Below are positions 1 through 11,026 of a DNA stretch of 64,000 bases, piece after piece; the stretch's first letter is position 1; each line of letters begins with the position of its first letter. The notes under the pieces were generated by a model that saw only the letters and a program-made list of their open reading frames with translations, had not been told where the DNA came from and did not search any database. A program made the translations under genes and the position numbers. The DNA lies in NCBI RefSeq assembly GCF_900188455.1, contig NZ_FZOL01000003.1, positions 186,001 to 250,000 of the forward strand, given 5' to 3'. The stretch comes from Pseudomonas japonica (GTDB taxonomy: Bacteria; Pseudomonadota; Gammaproteobacteria; Pseudomonadales; Pseudomonadaceae).

Positions 1-309
1 CATCACCACCAGCGCGACCAGGCCCACCAGGCTCAATGCCTCGCCATAGTCCATGGCGAAGAACCGCGTGAGCCAGGCCTTGGCCTCGAACGGCGCCCAC
101 TGGCCGAAGGCGATGGCCGCGGCGATGATGGCAAGGCTGCCCAGGCCGAAGGTCTTCGGGGTGGCGTTGTCGAACTGCAGTGGTTCTTTGAAGTCGCGGA
201 CCTGCTGTACCGCGGCCAGCAGTTGCTCCTTGTCGCTGTCCGCACCGATGGCGTTCTCCACGCTCTGGATCAGTGCCCGCAGTCGCGCGTTTTGTGTCGC
301 TTTGCCCAT
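1..309 (-). CDS. Hypothetical membrane protein, N-terminal part (runs off the left edge)
   Basis: An open frame starts with ATG at 309 (MGKATQNARLRAL) and continues without a stop to base 1, giving 103 codons. The first 55 residues are polar and probably helical. Two hydrophobic stretches follow, LGSLAIIAAAIAFG (about 60-73) and LVGLVALVVM at the edge, so this is probably a small inner-membrane protein. Codon use is typical of the neighbours. The gene diverges from the DUF1652 gene at 503. The family is not recognised and the C-terminus is unseen. Confidence 0.6.
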   Translation of the reverse strand, partial: MGKATQNARLRALIQSVENAIGADSDKEQLLAAVQQVRDFKEPLQFDNATPKTFGLGSLAIIAAAIAFGQWAPFEAKAWLTRFFAMDYGEALSLVGLVALVVM

Positions 310-502
310 GACGGCTCTTTTCGCTCCTTGAATCGCGGATCATGGCCCATGGCCTGATCCGGGGCCCGATGATAAACCATCGATACAGTAATCCCTTCGC
401 CTTATCGGGAAATAATCTGACCGGATCCAATCCGTTAGCCTACGATTGTCAACGCACCGCAAGCACGGAGCTGCGGTCCTTCAACTGCCGGGAGACATGG
501 AA

Positions 503-757
503 ATGCTATCCACGCTGGAACTGCGCGATATCATCGAGAAGAGTTTCTTGCCCGTTCGCTGCCGCTGCACCCTGGCAGCGGATCAATCACTGACCGTGCA
601 GTTGTTCAATCGCGGCTCCCCTCACTACGACCTGCAGGTCACCGGCATTCGCCCCGAACAACTGGACAGCAACCGCGCCATCGCCAGCCTGGTGAGCCGC
701 ATGCGCTGCGACCTGCTGGACAGGCAGGTGGTGGTGCCGCTGCGCGATGCCAGCTAG
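503..757 (+). CDS. DUF1652 family protein
   Basis: An 84-residue protein starting MLSTLELRDIIEKSF. The length and the opening match the DUF1652 family, small cytoplasmic proteins common in Pseudomonas whose function is unknown. ATG 503 is chosen over the in-frame ATG at 497 because the GGAG at 491-494 is 8 bases from 503 but only 2 from 497. The 193 bp upstream separate it from the divergent gene ending at 309 and should hold both promoters. It converges on the parvulin gene, whose end is 9 bp away. Confidence 0.75.
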   Translation: MLSTLELRDIIEKSFLPVRCRCTLAADQSLTVQLFNRGSPHYDLQVTGIRPEQLDSNRAIASLVSRMRCDLLDRQVVVPLRDAS

Positions 758-766
758 CGCAACGCC

Positions 767-1042
767 TCAGTCCCGATAGAACGTCTGCACCAGGTGATAG
801 CCGAACTTGCTCTTGATCGGCCCATGCACCGTGCGCAGCGGTTTCTTGAAGATCACCTGATCGATCGCGCCGACCATCTGCCCCGGGCGTATCTCGCCCA
901 GGTCGCCGCCGCGTTTGCCCGACGGGCAGATCGAGTGCTTCTTCGCCAGGACGTCGAAGGCCTCGCCCTTGGCGATGCGCTGCTTGAGCTGTTCGGCCTC
1001 CTCGGAGGTCTTGACCAGGATGTGACGGGCCTGTGCTTTCAT
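767..1042 (-). CDS. ppiC: PpiC-type parvulin peptidyl-prolyl cis-trans isomerase
   Basis: A 91-residue single-domain parvulin. It shows the family pattern ARHILVKTSEEAE at the N-terminus, a GGDLGEIRPGQM segment in the middle and FGYHLVQ near the end. Such proteins catalyse cis-trans isomerisation of peptidyl-prolyl bonds in the cytoplasm. There is no signal peptide. A second parvulin gene of 93 residues lies at 11027-11308 and is clearly related, so the window holds two paralogues. It sits 38 bp downstream of the acetoacetyl-CoA synthetase gene on the same strand and may be read with it. Confidence 0.88.
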   Translation of the reverse strand: MKAQARHILVKTSEEAEQLKQRIAKGEAFDVLAKKHSICPSGKRGGDLGEIRPGQMVGAIDQVIFKKPLRTVHGPIKSKFGYHLVQTFYRD

Positions 1043-1080
1043 GATGCGGGTGCCTCGGAGATGCCGGTAAAAACCGGCGA

Positions 1081-3042
<1,962 letters not shown>

Positions 3043-3129
3043 GCCGATGTTCTCTTTTGGTCTGTCAATGAGGTGAGTCTAGCCTCCCGCTCCTCCGCGG
3101 TCTTGCGCGGACCATGGGCGATATCACCG

Positions 3130-3252
3130 CGTAGGAGCGTGGCTTGCCCGCGAACGGGCGCGCAGCGGTCGCTGGGGCTGACCTCGAATCGGGAACCGGG
3201 ACCGCGTTGCGGTCCTTCGCAGTGGTTCGTCACACGACAAGCCCGCTCCTAC
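3130..3252. repeat. REP pair, variant type
   Basis: Two outward REP halves: GTAGGAGCGTGGCTTGCCCG at 3131-3150, and the complement ending GCCCGCTCCTAC at 3241-3252. The inner part of the right half reads AGTGGTTCGTCACACGACAA in place of the usual TTCGCGGGCAAG. The same variant occurs at 27648-27685. The right half overlaps the stop codon of the 3-hydroxybutyrate dehydrogenase gene. Confidence 0.85.
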
Positions 3253-4019
3253 TGGGCCAGCCAGCCGCCATCCACATTCCAGGCCGCGCCGCGCACCTGG
3301 CTGCCGGCCTCGCTGCACAGGAACAGCGTCAACTCCCCGAGATGCTCCGGCGTGACGAATGCCAGCGAGGGCTGCTTCTCCGCCAGCAGGTCATGTTGCG
3401 CCTGCTGCGGATCGACCCCGCTGGCCGCGCGATCGTCGATCTGTTTCTGCACCAGCGGCGTCAGCACCCAGCCCGGGCAGATGGCGTTGCAGGTGATCGC
3501 GCTGGTGGCGGTCTCCAGCCCGACCACCTTGGTCAGCCCGATCACCCCATGCTTGGCCGCGACATACGCCGCCTTGCCCAGCGAGCCCACCTGGCCATGC
3601 ACCGAGGCAACGTTGACGATCCGCCCCCAGCCCCGTTCACGCATGCCCGGCAGGGCCAGGCGGGTGCAGTGGAAGACTGCGGAGAGGTTGACCGCGATGA
3701 TCGCGTCCCAGCGCTCCACCGGGAATTCGTCCACCGGTGCCACATGCTGGATCCCCGCGTTGTTGACCAGGATATCGACGCCGCCGAACTCCCGCTGGGC
3801 AAAGGCGAACAGCGCCTCCAGCTGGGCGAGATCGCCCAGGTCGGCAGGATGGTGACGGACCCTGGTGCCGAACTGGCCGACATCGGCCAGCGCCGCGGCC
3901 GGGTCGCCGAAACCATTGAGCAGGATATCGGCGCCAGCCTCGGCCAGGACCCGGGCAATGCCCAGGCCGATGCCGCTGGTGGAGCCGGTGACCAGTGCGG
4001 TTTTTCCGGAGAGCTTCAT
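3249..4019 (-). CDS. bdhA: 3-hydroxybutyrate dehydrogenase (SDR family)
   Basis: A 256-residue classical short-chain dehydrogenase. It has the NAD-binding glycine motif TGSTSGIG at residues 10-17, NNAG near residue 88 and the catalytic YVAAKHG segment (Tyr-X3-Lys). The length and the sequence LNGFGDP after the Rossmann beta-strand fit bacterial D-3-hydroxybutyrate dehydrogenase, which interconverts 3-hydroxybutyrate and acetoacetate with NAD. Its neighbours are a GntP-type permease (10 bp upstream) and acetoacetyl-CoA synthetase downstream, giving import, oxidation and activation in one unit. It is likely transcribed from the sigma54 promoter at 5469-5484. Confidence 0.9.
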   Translation of the reverse strand: MKLSGKTALVTGSTSGIGLGIARVLAEAGADILLNGFGDPAAALADVGQFGTRVRHHPADLGDLAQLEALFAFAQREFGGVDILVNNAGIQHVAPVDEFPVERWDAIIAVNLSAVFHCTRLALPGMRERGWGRIVNVASVHGQVGSLGKAAYVAAKHGVIGLTKVVGLETATSAITCNAICPGWVLTPLVQKQIDDRAASGVDPQQAQHDLLAEKQPSLAFVTPEHLGELTLFLCSEAGSQVRGAAWNVDGGWLAQ

Positions 4020-4029
4020 GGGTCGATCC

Positions 4030-5421
4030 TCAAACGATGCCGGTGGCGTAGAAAGTGGCGATCACGACGAACACCGCCAGGGTCTTGATCAGGGTAATGC
4101 CGAAAATGTCCTTGTAGGCCTCGCGGTGGGTCAGCCCGGTGACCGCCAGCAGGGTGATCACCGCGCCGTTGTGCGGCAGGGTGTCCATGCCGCCGCTGGC
4201 CATGGCGGCCACCCGGTGCAGCACCTCCAGCGGGATATTGGCCGCGTTGGCGGCGGCGATGAAACTGTCGGACATGGCCGCCAGGGCGATGCTCATGCCG
4301 CCGGAGGCGGAGCCGGTGATGCCGGCCAGCAGGGTCACGGTGATCGCTTCGTTGACCAGCGGATTGGGAATCGCGCGCAGGGCGTCGGCCAGCACCAGGA
4401 AGCCCGGCAGCGAGGCGATCACCGCGCCGAAGCCGTACTCCGAGGCGGTATTCATCGCCGCCAGCAGGGCGCCGCTGACCGCCGCCCGGCTGCCGTCGGC
4501 GAGACGACTCCTGATGGCCTTGAAGCCGCTGACCAGCACCAGCAGGATGCCCAGCAGCAGCGCCGCCTCCACCGCCCAGATGGCCGTCAGCTTGGCGATA
4601 TCGGTCTGCACCGGTGCGCTCATGCCCGGCAGTTGCAGGCTGTGGCTCTTGCCGTACCACTCGGGGATCCAGTGGGTGAACAGCAGGTTCATGACCCCCA
4701 CCAGCAGCAGCGGCGACAGGGCCAGCAGCGGGTTGGGCAGTTGCAGGTCATCGGCGGTTTCCGGCTCGTTGCGCAGCTCGCTGCCATAGCCTTCACCCGC
4801 GCGCAGGGCCTTGTTGCGCTGGCGCTGCAGGTAGAGCATGCCGCTGCAGAAGACGAACAGGGTGCCGATCAGCCCCAGCCACGGCGCCGCCCAGGCGGTG
4901 GTGTTGAAGAAGGTGCTGGGGATGATGTTCTGGATCTGCGGGGTGCCGGGCAGGGCGTCCATGGTGAAGGAAAACGCGCCGAGGGCAATGGTTGCCGGGA
5001 TCAGGCGCTTGGGGATATTGCTCTGGCGGAACATCTCGGCGGCGAACGGATAGACCGCGAACACCACCACGAACAGCGACACGCCGCCGTAGGTGAGCAG
5101 GGCGCAGACCAGCACGATCACCAGCATCGCCTGGCGCGTGCCGAGCAGGCGAATGGCCGCGGCGACGATGGAACGGGAGAAACCGGACAGCTCGATCAGC
5201 TTGCCGAACACCGCGCCGAGCAGGAATACCGGGAAATACAGTTTGATGAAGCCGACCATCTTTTCCATGAACACCCCGGTGAAGGCGGGTGCGACGGCGG
5301 ACGGGTCGGTGAGCAGTACCGCACCGAGGGCGGCGATGGGGGCAAACAGAATGACGCTGTAGCCACGGTAGGCAGCCAGCATCAGCAGCGCCAGGGCTGC
5401 CAGGGCGATGATCACGCTCAT
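4030..5421 (-). CDS. GntP-family permease, probable 3-hydroxybutyrate transporter
   Basis: A 463-residue protein with about twelve hydrophobic segments, beginning MSVIIALAALALLMLAAYRG. It has family features such as GKLIELSGFSRSIV and the glycine-rich GITGSASGGMSIAL and MDTLPHNGAV segments of GntP/gluconate-type permeases. The gene is first in an operon with bdhA (10 bp apart). In Pseudomonas aeruginosa an equivalent gene sits between bdhA and the activator gene hbcR, so D-3-hydroxybutyrate is the likely substrate. That substrate is inferred from context; gluconate cannot be excluded from the sequence alone. A sigma54 promoter lies 48 bp upstream of the start. Confidence 0.82.
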   Translation of the reverse strand: MSVIIALAALALLMLAAYRGYSVILFAPIAALGAVLLTDPSAVAPAFTGVFMEKMVGFIKLYFPVFLLGAVFGKLIELSGFSRSIVAAAIRLLGTRQAMLVIVLVCALLTYGGVSLFVVVFAVYPFAAEMFRQSNIPKRLIPATIALGAFSFTMDALPGTPQIQNIIPSTFFNTTAWAAPWLGLIGTLFVFCSGMLYLQRQRNKALRAGEGYGSELRNEPETADDLQLPNPLLALSPLLLVGVMNLLFTHWIPEWYGKSHSLQLPGMSAPVQTDIAKLTAIWAVEAALLLGILLVLVSGFKAIRSRLADGSRAAVSGALLAAMNTASEYGFGAVIASLPGFLVLADALRAIPNPLVNEAITVTLLAGITGSASGGMSIALAAMSDSFIAAANAANIPLEVLHRVAAMASGGMDTLPHNGAVITLLAVTGLTHREAYKDIFGITLIKTLAVFVVIATFYATGIV

Positions 5422-5468
5422 CGGGGTGTCTCCTTGGTGAATCTTGTTTTTGTTGGTGGAGACGGGAT

Positions 5469-5484
5469 TGCGGGAATCGTGCCA
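5469..5484 (-). promoter_or_regulatory. Sigma54 (-24/-12) promoter for the GntP/bdhA operon
   Basis: The minus strand reads TGGCACGATTCCCGCA. The -24 TGGCAC is intact and the -12 GC has exact spacing (GG to GC, 10 bases between); the pair before the -12 GC is CC instead of TT. It lies 48 bp upstream of the permease ATG, and a sigma54-activator gene begins just beyond, which fits well. Confidence 0.75.
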
Positions 5485-5536
5485 ACTGTTTAACTAGTTG
5501 ATTTGTATGGAAAAATAATTGATTCGTGATGTCGTT

Positions 5537-5654
5537 GTCTCTGAACGTAGACAGCTGGCTTGCCGCGCAGAACGTGTGTAGGAGCGTCAGATCACGGAAT
5601 TCGCATCAGATCACTGCTGTCTCTTTTTAGAGACTCATGTCTCTCTATTGAGAC
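5537..5654. promoter_or_regulatory. Three GTCTC-N6-GAGAC dyads, probable activator binding sites
   Basis: There are three 16-bp dyads. GTCTCTTTTTAGAGAC at 5619-5634 is a perfect inverted repeat. GTCTCTCTATTGAGAC at 5639-5654 has perfect five-base arms and overlaps the stop of the activator gene. GTCTCTGAACGTAGAC at 5537-5552 has one imperfect arm. They lie roughly 50-185 bp upstream of the sigma54 promoter, the usual place for upstream activating sequences of sigma54 enhancer-binding proteins. The neighbouring HbcR-like protein is the likely reader (inference). Confidence 0.65.
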
Positions 5655-7036
5655 TGAATCCCCAACGCCACCAGCTTCTTGTACAAAGTCGAGCGCCCCA
5701 ACCCCAGCTGCTTCGCGGCCTCCGGTACGTTCCCGGCACACCGGGCCAGGGCCTTCTGCAGCAACTCCCGCTCGAACGCCTCGCACGCCTGCCGATAGTC
5801 CTGCACCGGTTCATCCACCGACCGTGGCATCAGCTTGCCCAGCGCCGACTCGATATCCGCAACCCCCAGCAGCGTCCGCTCGGACAGCAAGGTCGCGCGC
5901 TCCAGCACATTGCGCAGCTCGCGGATATTCCCCGGCCAGGCATGTCTGCCCAGCAGCCCGAGGGCGTCGTCCTCCAGTTCGTGGCGACTGCCCAGGTCTT
6001 CGAGGATCGCCTCGGTCAATGCCGGCAGGTCCTCGATCCGCTCGCGCAGCGCCGGCACCTCGATGGGCAGCACGTTCAAGCGGTAATACAGGTCGGCGCG
6101 AAATTCGCCACGGGCCATGGCCGCCTGCAGATCGCGGGACGTGGCGGCGATCACCCGCACATCGCTGTGCAGCATCTGGTTCGAGCCCACCGGCTCGTAT
6201 TCCTTCTCCTGCAACACCCGCAGCAACTTGCTCTGCAACGGCAGCGGCATGTCGCCGATTTCGTCGAGAAACAGCGTGCCGCCTTCGGCCAGTTGCAGCT
6301 TGCCGGCACGCCCCTTGCGCTCGGCGCCGGTGAAGGCGCCCGGGGCGGTGCCGAAGAATTCGGCTTCCAGCAGGGTTTCCGGAATCGCCGCGCTGTTGAT
6401 GCTGACGAAAGCCTTGTGCGCCCGCAGCGAGGCGGCATGGATGGCGTGGGCCAGGAGCTCCTTGCCGGTGCCGGTTTCGCCGAGCAGCAGCACCGGGGCC
6501 TCGCTGCTCGCCGCGCGCCGGGCCCGGCGCTTGACCTCCAGGCTCGCCGCGCTGGTGCCGATGAACTGGTTGAAGCTGTACTTGGCCTGGCGCGCGCGCA
6601 GCAGCGAGCGGGTCGAGGCCAGTTCCTGCTGCATGCTGGAATAGCGCTTGAGCAGTGGCGACAGGCTACGCAGTTCGTCGAACAGGGCGAAGCCGATGGC
6701 GCCGATCACTTCGCCGCCGGCGTCGTGGATCGGCAGGCGCATGACCACCAGCGGCTCCTTGGGCGTGTCGAGCATGTCCAGCAGGGCCGGGCGGCCCTGG
6801 GTCACCACCTCGCGCATCAGGCTGCCGGGAATCACCTGTTCGCAGGGCTGGCCGATGGCGGCGCTGGCGTCGGGCAGGCCGAAACGCCGGGCATAGCGCT
6901 CGTTCATCCAGACGATGCGTGCGTCGCGGTCGACGATCACCGTGCCTTCGCTGGATTGCTCGATGATCTCGAACAGCGATTTGATCGCCAGGCGGCGCAC
7001 CCGCTGGTAGTCCTTGAGGTTGTCGCTGTCGTGCAT
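5645..7036 (-). CDS. hbcR: Sigma54-dependent transcriptional activator, HbcR-like
   Basis: A 463-residue enhancer-binding protein. A PAS sensor spans about residues 20-120 (EGTVIVDRDARIVWMNERYA). The AAA+ domain has Walker A GETGTGKE near residue 187, an intact sigma54-contact loop GAFTGA near 233 and FLDEIGDM as Walker B. A Fis-type helix-turn-helix lies at the C-terminus (PEAAKQLGLGRSTLYKKL). It sits directly upstream of the 3-hydroxybutyrate permease/dehydrogenase operon, as hbcR does in P. aeruginosa, with a sigma54 promoter and dyads in between. The ligand is unseen; 3-hydroxybutyrate or a derivative is an inference. The gene begins 13 bp after the yejE stop, so it could also be read through from the transporter operon. 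Confidence 0.85.
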   Translation of the reverse strand: MHDSDNLKDYQRVRRLAIKSLFEIIEQSSEGTVIVDRDARIVWMNERYARRFGLPDASAAIGQPCEQVIPGSLMREVVTQGRPALLDMLDTPKEPLVVMRLPIHDAGGEVIGAIGFALFDELRSLSPLLKRYSSMQQELASTRSLLRARQAKYSFNQFIGTSAASLEVKRRARRAASSEAPVLLLGETGTGKELLAHAIHAASLRAHKAFVSINSAAIPETLLEAEFFGTAPGAFTGAERKGRAGKLQLAEGGTLFLDEIGDMPLPLQSKLLRVLQEKEYEPVGSNQMLHSDVRVIAATSRDLQAAMARGEFRADLYYRLNVLPIEVPALRERIEDLPALTEAILEDLGSRHELEDDALGLLGRHAWPGNIRELRNVLERATLLSERTLLGVADIESALGKLMPRSVDEPVQDYRQACEAFERELLQKALARCAGNVPEAAKQLGLGRSTLYKKLVALGIQSQ

Positions 7037-7049
7037 GTGCAGTCCGTGG

Positions 7050-8072
7050 TCAGGCGCGCGGGTCGAAGGCTTCGCGCAGGGCGTCGCCGATGAACACCAG
7101 CAAAGTGAGGATCAGCGCCAGGGCGAAGAAGGCGGTGAAGCCCAGCCATGGCGCCTGCAGGTTCTGCTTGCCCTGGTTGACCAGCTCGCCCAGCGAGGCA
7201 CTGCCGGCGGGCATGCCGAAACCGAGGAAGTCGAGGGCGGTCAGGGTCGAGATCGCCCCGGTGAGAATGAACGGCAGGTAGGTGAGGGTGGCGTTCATCG
7301 CGTTGGGCAGGATATGCCGGACGATCACCAGGCGGTCCGGCAGGCCCAGGGCCCGTGCCGCCTGCACGTATTCCAGGTTGCGCCCGCGGAGGAACTCGGC
7401 GCGCACCACATCGACCAGGGCCAGCCAGGAAAACAGCGCCATGATCCCCAGCAGCCACCAGAAGTTCGGCTCGACGAAGCCGCTGAGGATGATCAGCAGG
7501 TAGAGCACCGGCAGCCCCGACCAGACTTCCAGCAGGCGCTGGCCGAGCAGGTCGATCCAGCCGCCGTGATAGCCCTGCAGGGCCCCGGCGGTAACGCCGA
7601 TCACGGTGCTGATCAGGGTCAGGGCCAGGGCGAAGAGGATCGACACCCGCGTGCCGTACAGCACCCGCGCCAGCACGTCGCGGGCCTGGTCGTCGGTGCC
7701 CAGCCAGTTGCTCGCCGTCGGCGGGCTGGGCGCCGGCACCTGCAGGTCGTAGTTGGGCGTGTCGGCGCTGAACGGCACCGGCGGGAACAGCATCCAGCCG
7801 CCACTGCCCTCAATCAGCTGGCGCACGTACTGGCTGCGGTAGTCCGGCTGGAACGGTAACTGCCCGCCGAACTGCTGCTCGGTGTAGCGCTTGAAGGCGG
7901 GGAAATACAGGCTGTCCTTGTAGCTGAGCAGCAGCGGCTTGTCGTTGGCGATCAGCTCGGCGCCCAGGCTCAGGGTCAGCAGCGCGGCGAAGGCCCACAG
8001 CGAGAACCAGCCGCGGCGATTCCTGCGAAAGCGTTGCCAGCGGCGCTGGCTGATGGGCGACAGGCGAAACAT
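7050..8072 (-). CDS. yejE: Peptide/microcin C ABC transporter permease, YejE type
   Basis: A 340-residue inner-membrane permease. The cytoplasmic N-terminal stretch (RRWQRFRRNRRGWFSLW) leads into the first membrane segment. A long periplasmic part with PPVPFSADTPNYDL follows, then the DppC-type permease core with the EAA-like loop EFLRGRNLEYVQAARALGLP. This is the arrangement of YejE, which pairs with YejB to import oligopeptides and, in enterics, microcin C. Its start overlaps the yejB stop at 8072. No ATPase gene (yejF) follows; the next gene downstream is the sigma54 activator. Confidence 0.88.
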   Translation of the reverse strand: MFRLSPISQRRWQRFRRNRRGWFSLWAFAALLTLSLGAELIANDKPLLLSYKDSLYFPAFKRYTEQQFGGQLPFQPDYRSQYVRQLIEGSGGWMLFPPVPFSADTPNYDLQVPAPSPPTASNWLGTDDQARDVLARVLYGTRVSILFALALTLISTVIGVTAGALQGYHGGWIDLLGQRLLEVWSGLPVLYLLIILSGFVEPNFWWLLGIMALFSWLALVDVVRAEFLRGRNLEYVQAARALGLPDRLVIVRHILPNAMNATLTYLPFILTGAISTLTALDFLGFGMPAGSASLGELVNQGKQNLQAPWLGFTAFFALALILTLLVFIGDALREAFDPRA

Positions 8073-9124
8073 CAGTGTGCCCTCGCGCTGAAGTCGATGC
8101 GCGGATCAACGAAGGTGTAGCAGATATCCCCGAGCAGACGGATCAGCAGGCCGAACAGGGTGAAGATGAACAGCGAACCGAACACCACCGGATAGTCGCG
8201 GCTCACCGCGGCGTCGTAGCTCATGCGCCCGAGGCCGTCGAGGGAGAAGATCACCTCGATCATCAAGGAGCCTGCGAAGAACACGGTGATCAGCGCCTGG
8301 GGCAGCCCGGCCACCACCAGCAGGATGGCGTTGCGGAACACATGGCCGTAGAGCACGCGTTTTTCGGTGAGGCCCTTGGCCCGGGCGGTGACCACATACT
8401 GGCGGGTGATCTCGTTGAGGAAGGCGTTCTTGGTCAGCAGGGTCAGGGTGGCGAAGCCGCCGATCACCAGTGCGCCCACCGGCAGCACCAGGTGCCAGAA
8501 ATAGTCGGCGACCTTGCCGATCAGGCTCAGTTCGGCGAAGTTTTCCGAGACCAGTCCGCGCACCGGGAACCAGTTCAGCGAGGTGCCGCCGGCGAACAGC
8601 ACGATCAGCAGCAGGGCGAAGAGGAACGAGGGCAGGGCATAGCCGATCACGATCACGCTGCTGGTCCAGGCGTCGAAAAGGCTGCCATGGCGCACGGCCT
8701 TGCGTATGCCGAGGGGAATCGACACCAGGTAGGTGATCAGGGTCGCCCAGAAGCCGAGGGACAGGGTCACCGGCAGCTTGTCGAGAATCAGCTCGGTGAC
8801 CTTGGCGCCGCGGAAGAAGCTCTCGCCGAAATCCAGCCGGGCATAGTTGCCGAGCATCAGCCACAGGCGTTCCGGCGCCGACTTGTCGAAGCCGTACTGC
8901 TTCTTGATGGTTTCCAGCAGGGCCGGATCGAGGCCGCGGCTGGCCCGCGAATCCAGTTGCACGGAACCCGCCCCGGGCGCACCGCCGCCGATCCCCTGCA
9001 GGCGCGCCACCGCCTGCTCCACCGGCCCGCCGGGGGCGGCCTGGACGATGACGAAGTTGACCAGCAGGATCACCAGCAGGGTCGGCACGATCAGCAGCAG
9101 GCGCCGCAGGATATAGGCGGTCAC
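8072..9124 (-). CDS. yejB: Peptide/microcin C ABC transporter permease, YejB type
   Basis: A 350-residue DppB-like permease beginning [17 protein letters not shown]. The GTG at 9124 is chosen because it overlaps the yejA stop as GTGA, the usual coupled arrangement, and because the first membrane helix starts at once. The segment after helix one, [15 protein letters not shown], is characteristic of the YejB branch. An EAA loop ([15 protein letters not shown]) marks the contact with an ATPase. It forms the permease pair with YejE. A 21-residue upstream extension in the same frame lies inside the end of yejA and is not likely to be used. Confidence 0.88.
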   Translation of the reverse strand: MTAYILRRLLLIVPTLLVILLVNFVIVQAAPGGPVEQAVARLQGIGGGAPGAGSVQLDSRASRGLDPALLETIKKQYGFDKSAPERLWLMLGNYARLDFGESFFRGAKVTELILDKLPVTLSLGFWATLITYLVSIPLGIRKAVRHGSLFDAWTSSVIVIGYALPSFLFALLLIVLFAGGTSLNWFPVRGLVSENFAELSLIGKVADYFWHLVLPVGALVIGGFATLTLLTKNAFLNEITRQYVVTARAKGLTEKRVLYGHVFRNAILLVVAGLPQALITVFFAGSLMIEVIFSLDGLGRMSYDAAVSRDYPVVFGSLFIFTLFGLLIRLLGDICYTFVDPRIDFSARAH

Positions 9125-10941
9125 GGTTGGCGTCCTTGGCGGGCGGCCATCTCGGCGTTGGTCAGGGCGGTCGGGCTGACTTCCCACCAGGTATCCAGCG
9201 CCGGGTCATTGGCCGCGGGGATCTTCGGCAGGCCGAAGCGGTTCCACCACACGCTGGAGGTGCCCGGCGGGTAATAGTTGGGAATCCAGTAGTAGTTCCA
9301 CTGCAGCACGCGGTCGAGGGCGTGGGCATGTCGCTGCATGTCGGCCTGGGTGCCGGCGCGGACCAGACCATCGATCAGGGTATCGACGGCCGGGTTCTTC
9401 AGGACCATGAAGTTGTTCGAGCCGGGGTCGCTGGCCGCGGCCGAGCCGAAGTAGCTGTACAGCTCCAGCCCCGGCGAGGTGGTGACCGGGTAGCCGGTGA
9501 CGATCATGTCGTAGTCGCGCGCCATCAGGCGGTTGACGTACTGCGCCGAGTCGACCCGGCGGATCTGCATGTCGATGCCGATCTGCGCCAGGGTGCGCTT
9601 CCACGGCAGGAGCAGGCGCTCCATGCCGTTCTGGCCGTTGAGGAAGGTGAAGCTCAGCGGCTCGCCCTGGGCATTGACCAGGCGATCGCCCTGCGCCTGC
9701 CAGCCGGCTTCGCGCAGCAGGGCCAGGGCTTGCAGCTGCTTGTCGCGGATGATTCCCGAGCCATCGCTGCGCGGTGCCTGGAACACCTGGCTGAAGACCT
9801 CGTCGGGGATCTGCCCGCGCAACGGCTCCAGCAGTTTCAGCTCCTCGGCGTCGGGCAGCGCGCGGGCGGCCAGTGGGCTGTTGGCGAAGTAGCTCTGCTG
9901 GCGGATGTACATATCGCGCATCATCCGCCGGTTGCTCCATTCGAAGTCCCAGAGCAGGGCGATGGCCTGGCGCACGCGGCGGTCCTGGAACACCGGGCGC
10001 TGCAGGTTGAACACGTAGCCCTGGGCATTCTGCGGTGCCTCTTTCGCCAGATGGGCACGTTGCAGGCGGCCGTCGTCCAGGGCCGGACCGGCGTAGCCGA
10101 TGGTGTAGCCGGTGGCCGAGAACTCGCGGTTGTAGTCGTAGCCGCCGCCCCGCAGGACCTGGCGGGCCACGTCGGTGTCGCCGAAATACTCGATGCGCAA
10201 CTGGTCGAAGTTGTAGCGGCCGCGGTTGACCGCCAGGTCCTTGCCCCACCAGTCGCGGTTGCGTTCGAAGGTGATGCTGCGGCCGTTGTCGATTCGCGCC
10301 ACACGGTACGGGCCGCTGCCCAGCGGAGCCTCGAAGCCGCCGCCGTTGGCGAAGTCGCGATTGCGCCACCAGTGTTCGGGCAGCACCGGCAGCGAGGCGA
10401 GGTCCAGGGCCAGGGTGCGGTTCTGGCTGGTCTTGAAGTCGAAGCGCACCTGGGTCGGCGACTCCACCACCACATCGGCGACATCGGCGAACTGGGTGCG
10501 GTACTTCAGGTTGCCGTCGCGCAGCAGCAGGTCGTAGGTGAAGCGCACGTCCTCGGCGCGGATCGGCTTGCCGTCGGCGAACCGGGCGTTCGGGTCGAGG
10601 TAGAAGCGCAGCCACAGGCCGTCGTCGGCCCGCTCCATGCGCCGGGCCACCAGGCCGTAGACGGTGTAGGGCTCGTCCAGCGAACGCACGGCGAGGGGCG
10701 AATACAGCCAGCCGTCGATCTCGCTGACGCCGATGCCCTTGTCGATATAGGGCAGGACATGGTCGAACTGGCCGATCTCGATGGCCGAGCGGCGCAGGCT
10801 GCCACCCTTGGGGGCGTCGGGGTTGGTGTACTGGAAGTGCTGGAAGCCGGCGGGATAGCGCGGGGCTTCGCCGTAGACGGTGAGGGCGTGGGTCGGGGCG
10901 GCGTGGACGCTATGAACACTCATCGCCGCCAATAGCAGCAT
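9121..10941 (-). CDS. yejA: Extracellular peptide-binding protein, YejA type
   Basis: A 606-residue periplasmic solute-binding protein of the oligopeptide (SBP_bac_5) family. The chosen start at 10941 gives a short signal peptide ([14 protein letters not shown], cleavage near APTHA). The mature protein shows [19 protein letters not shown], typical of the YejA group that binds peptides and microcin C-like compounds. It is first in the yejABE operon. The frame remains open upstream, but that extension would translate the REP sequence at 10950-10992, so the start was moved. No strong ribosome-binding site precedes 10941. Confidence 0.87.
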   Translation of the reverse strand: MLLLAAMSVHSVHAAPTHALTVYGEAPRYPAGFQHFQYTNPDAPKGGSLRRSAIEIGQFDHVLPYIDKGIGVSEIDGWLYSPLAVRSLDEPYTVYGLVARRMERADDGLWLRFYLDPNARFADGKPIRAEDVRFTYDLLLRDGNLKYRTQFADVADVVVESPTQVRFDFKTSQNRTLALDLASLPVLPEHWWRNRDFANGGGFEAPLGSGPYRVARIDNGRSITFERNRDWWGKDLAVNRGRYNFDQLRIEYFGDTDVARQVLRGGGYDYNREFSATGYTIGYAGPALDDGRLQRAHLAKEAPQNAQGYVFNLQRPVFQDRRVRQAIALLWDFEWSNRRMMRDMYIRQQSYFANSPLAARALPDAEELKLLEPLRGQIPDEVFSQVFQAPRSDGSGIIRDKQLQALALLREAGWQAQGDRLVNAQGEPLSFTFLNGQNGMERLLLPWKRTLAQIGIDMQIRRVDSAQYVNRLMARDYDMIVTGYPVTTSPGLELYSYFGSAAASDPGSNNFMVLKNPAVDTLIDGLVRAGTQADMQRHAHALDRVLQWNYYWIPNYYPPGTSSVWWNRFGLPKIPAANDPALDTWWEVSPTALTNAEMAARQGRQP

Positions 10942-10949
10942 ACCGGCCC

Positions 10950-10992
10950 TGTAGGAGCTGGCTTGCCTGCGAAGGACCGCAAAGCGGTCCCT
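10950..10992. repeat. REP element directly upstream of yejA
   Basis: GTAGGAGCTGGCTTGCCTGC at 10951-10970 is followed by GAAGGACCGCAAAGCGGTCC, a single REP half with its small hairpin. It lies within 10 bp of the yejA start codon, in what should be the leader of the transporter mRNA. Confidence 0.8.
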
Positions 10993-11026
10993 CAAGGCCA
11001 ACACGACCTTACGACTCAAGAAGCGA

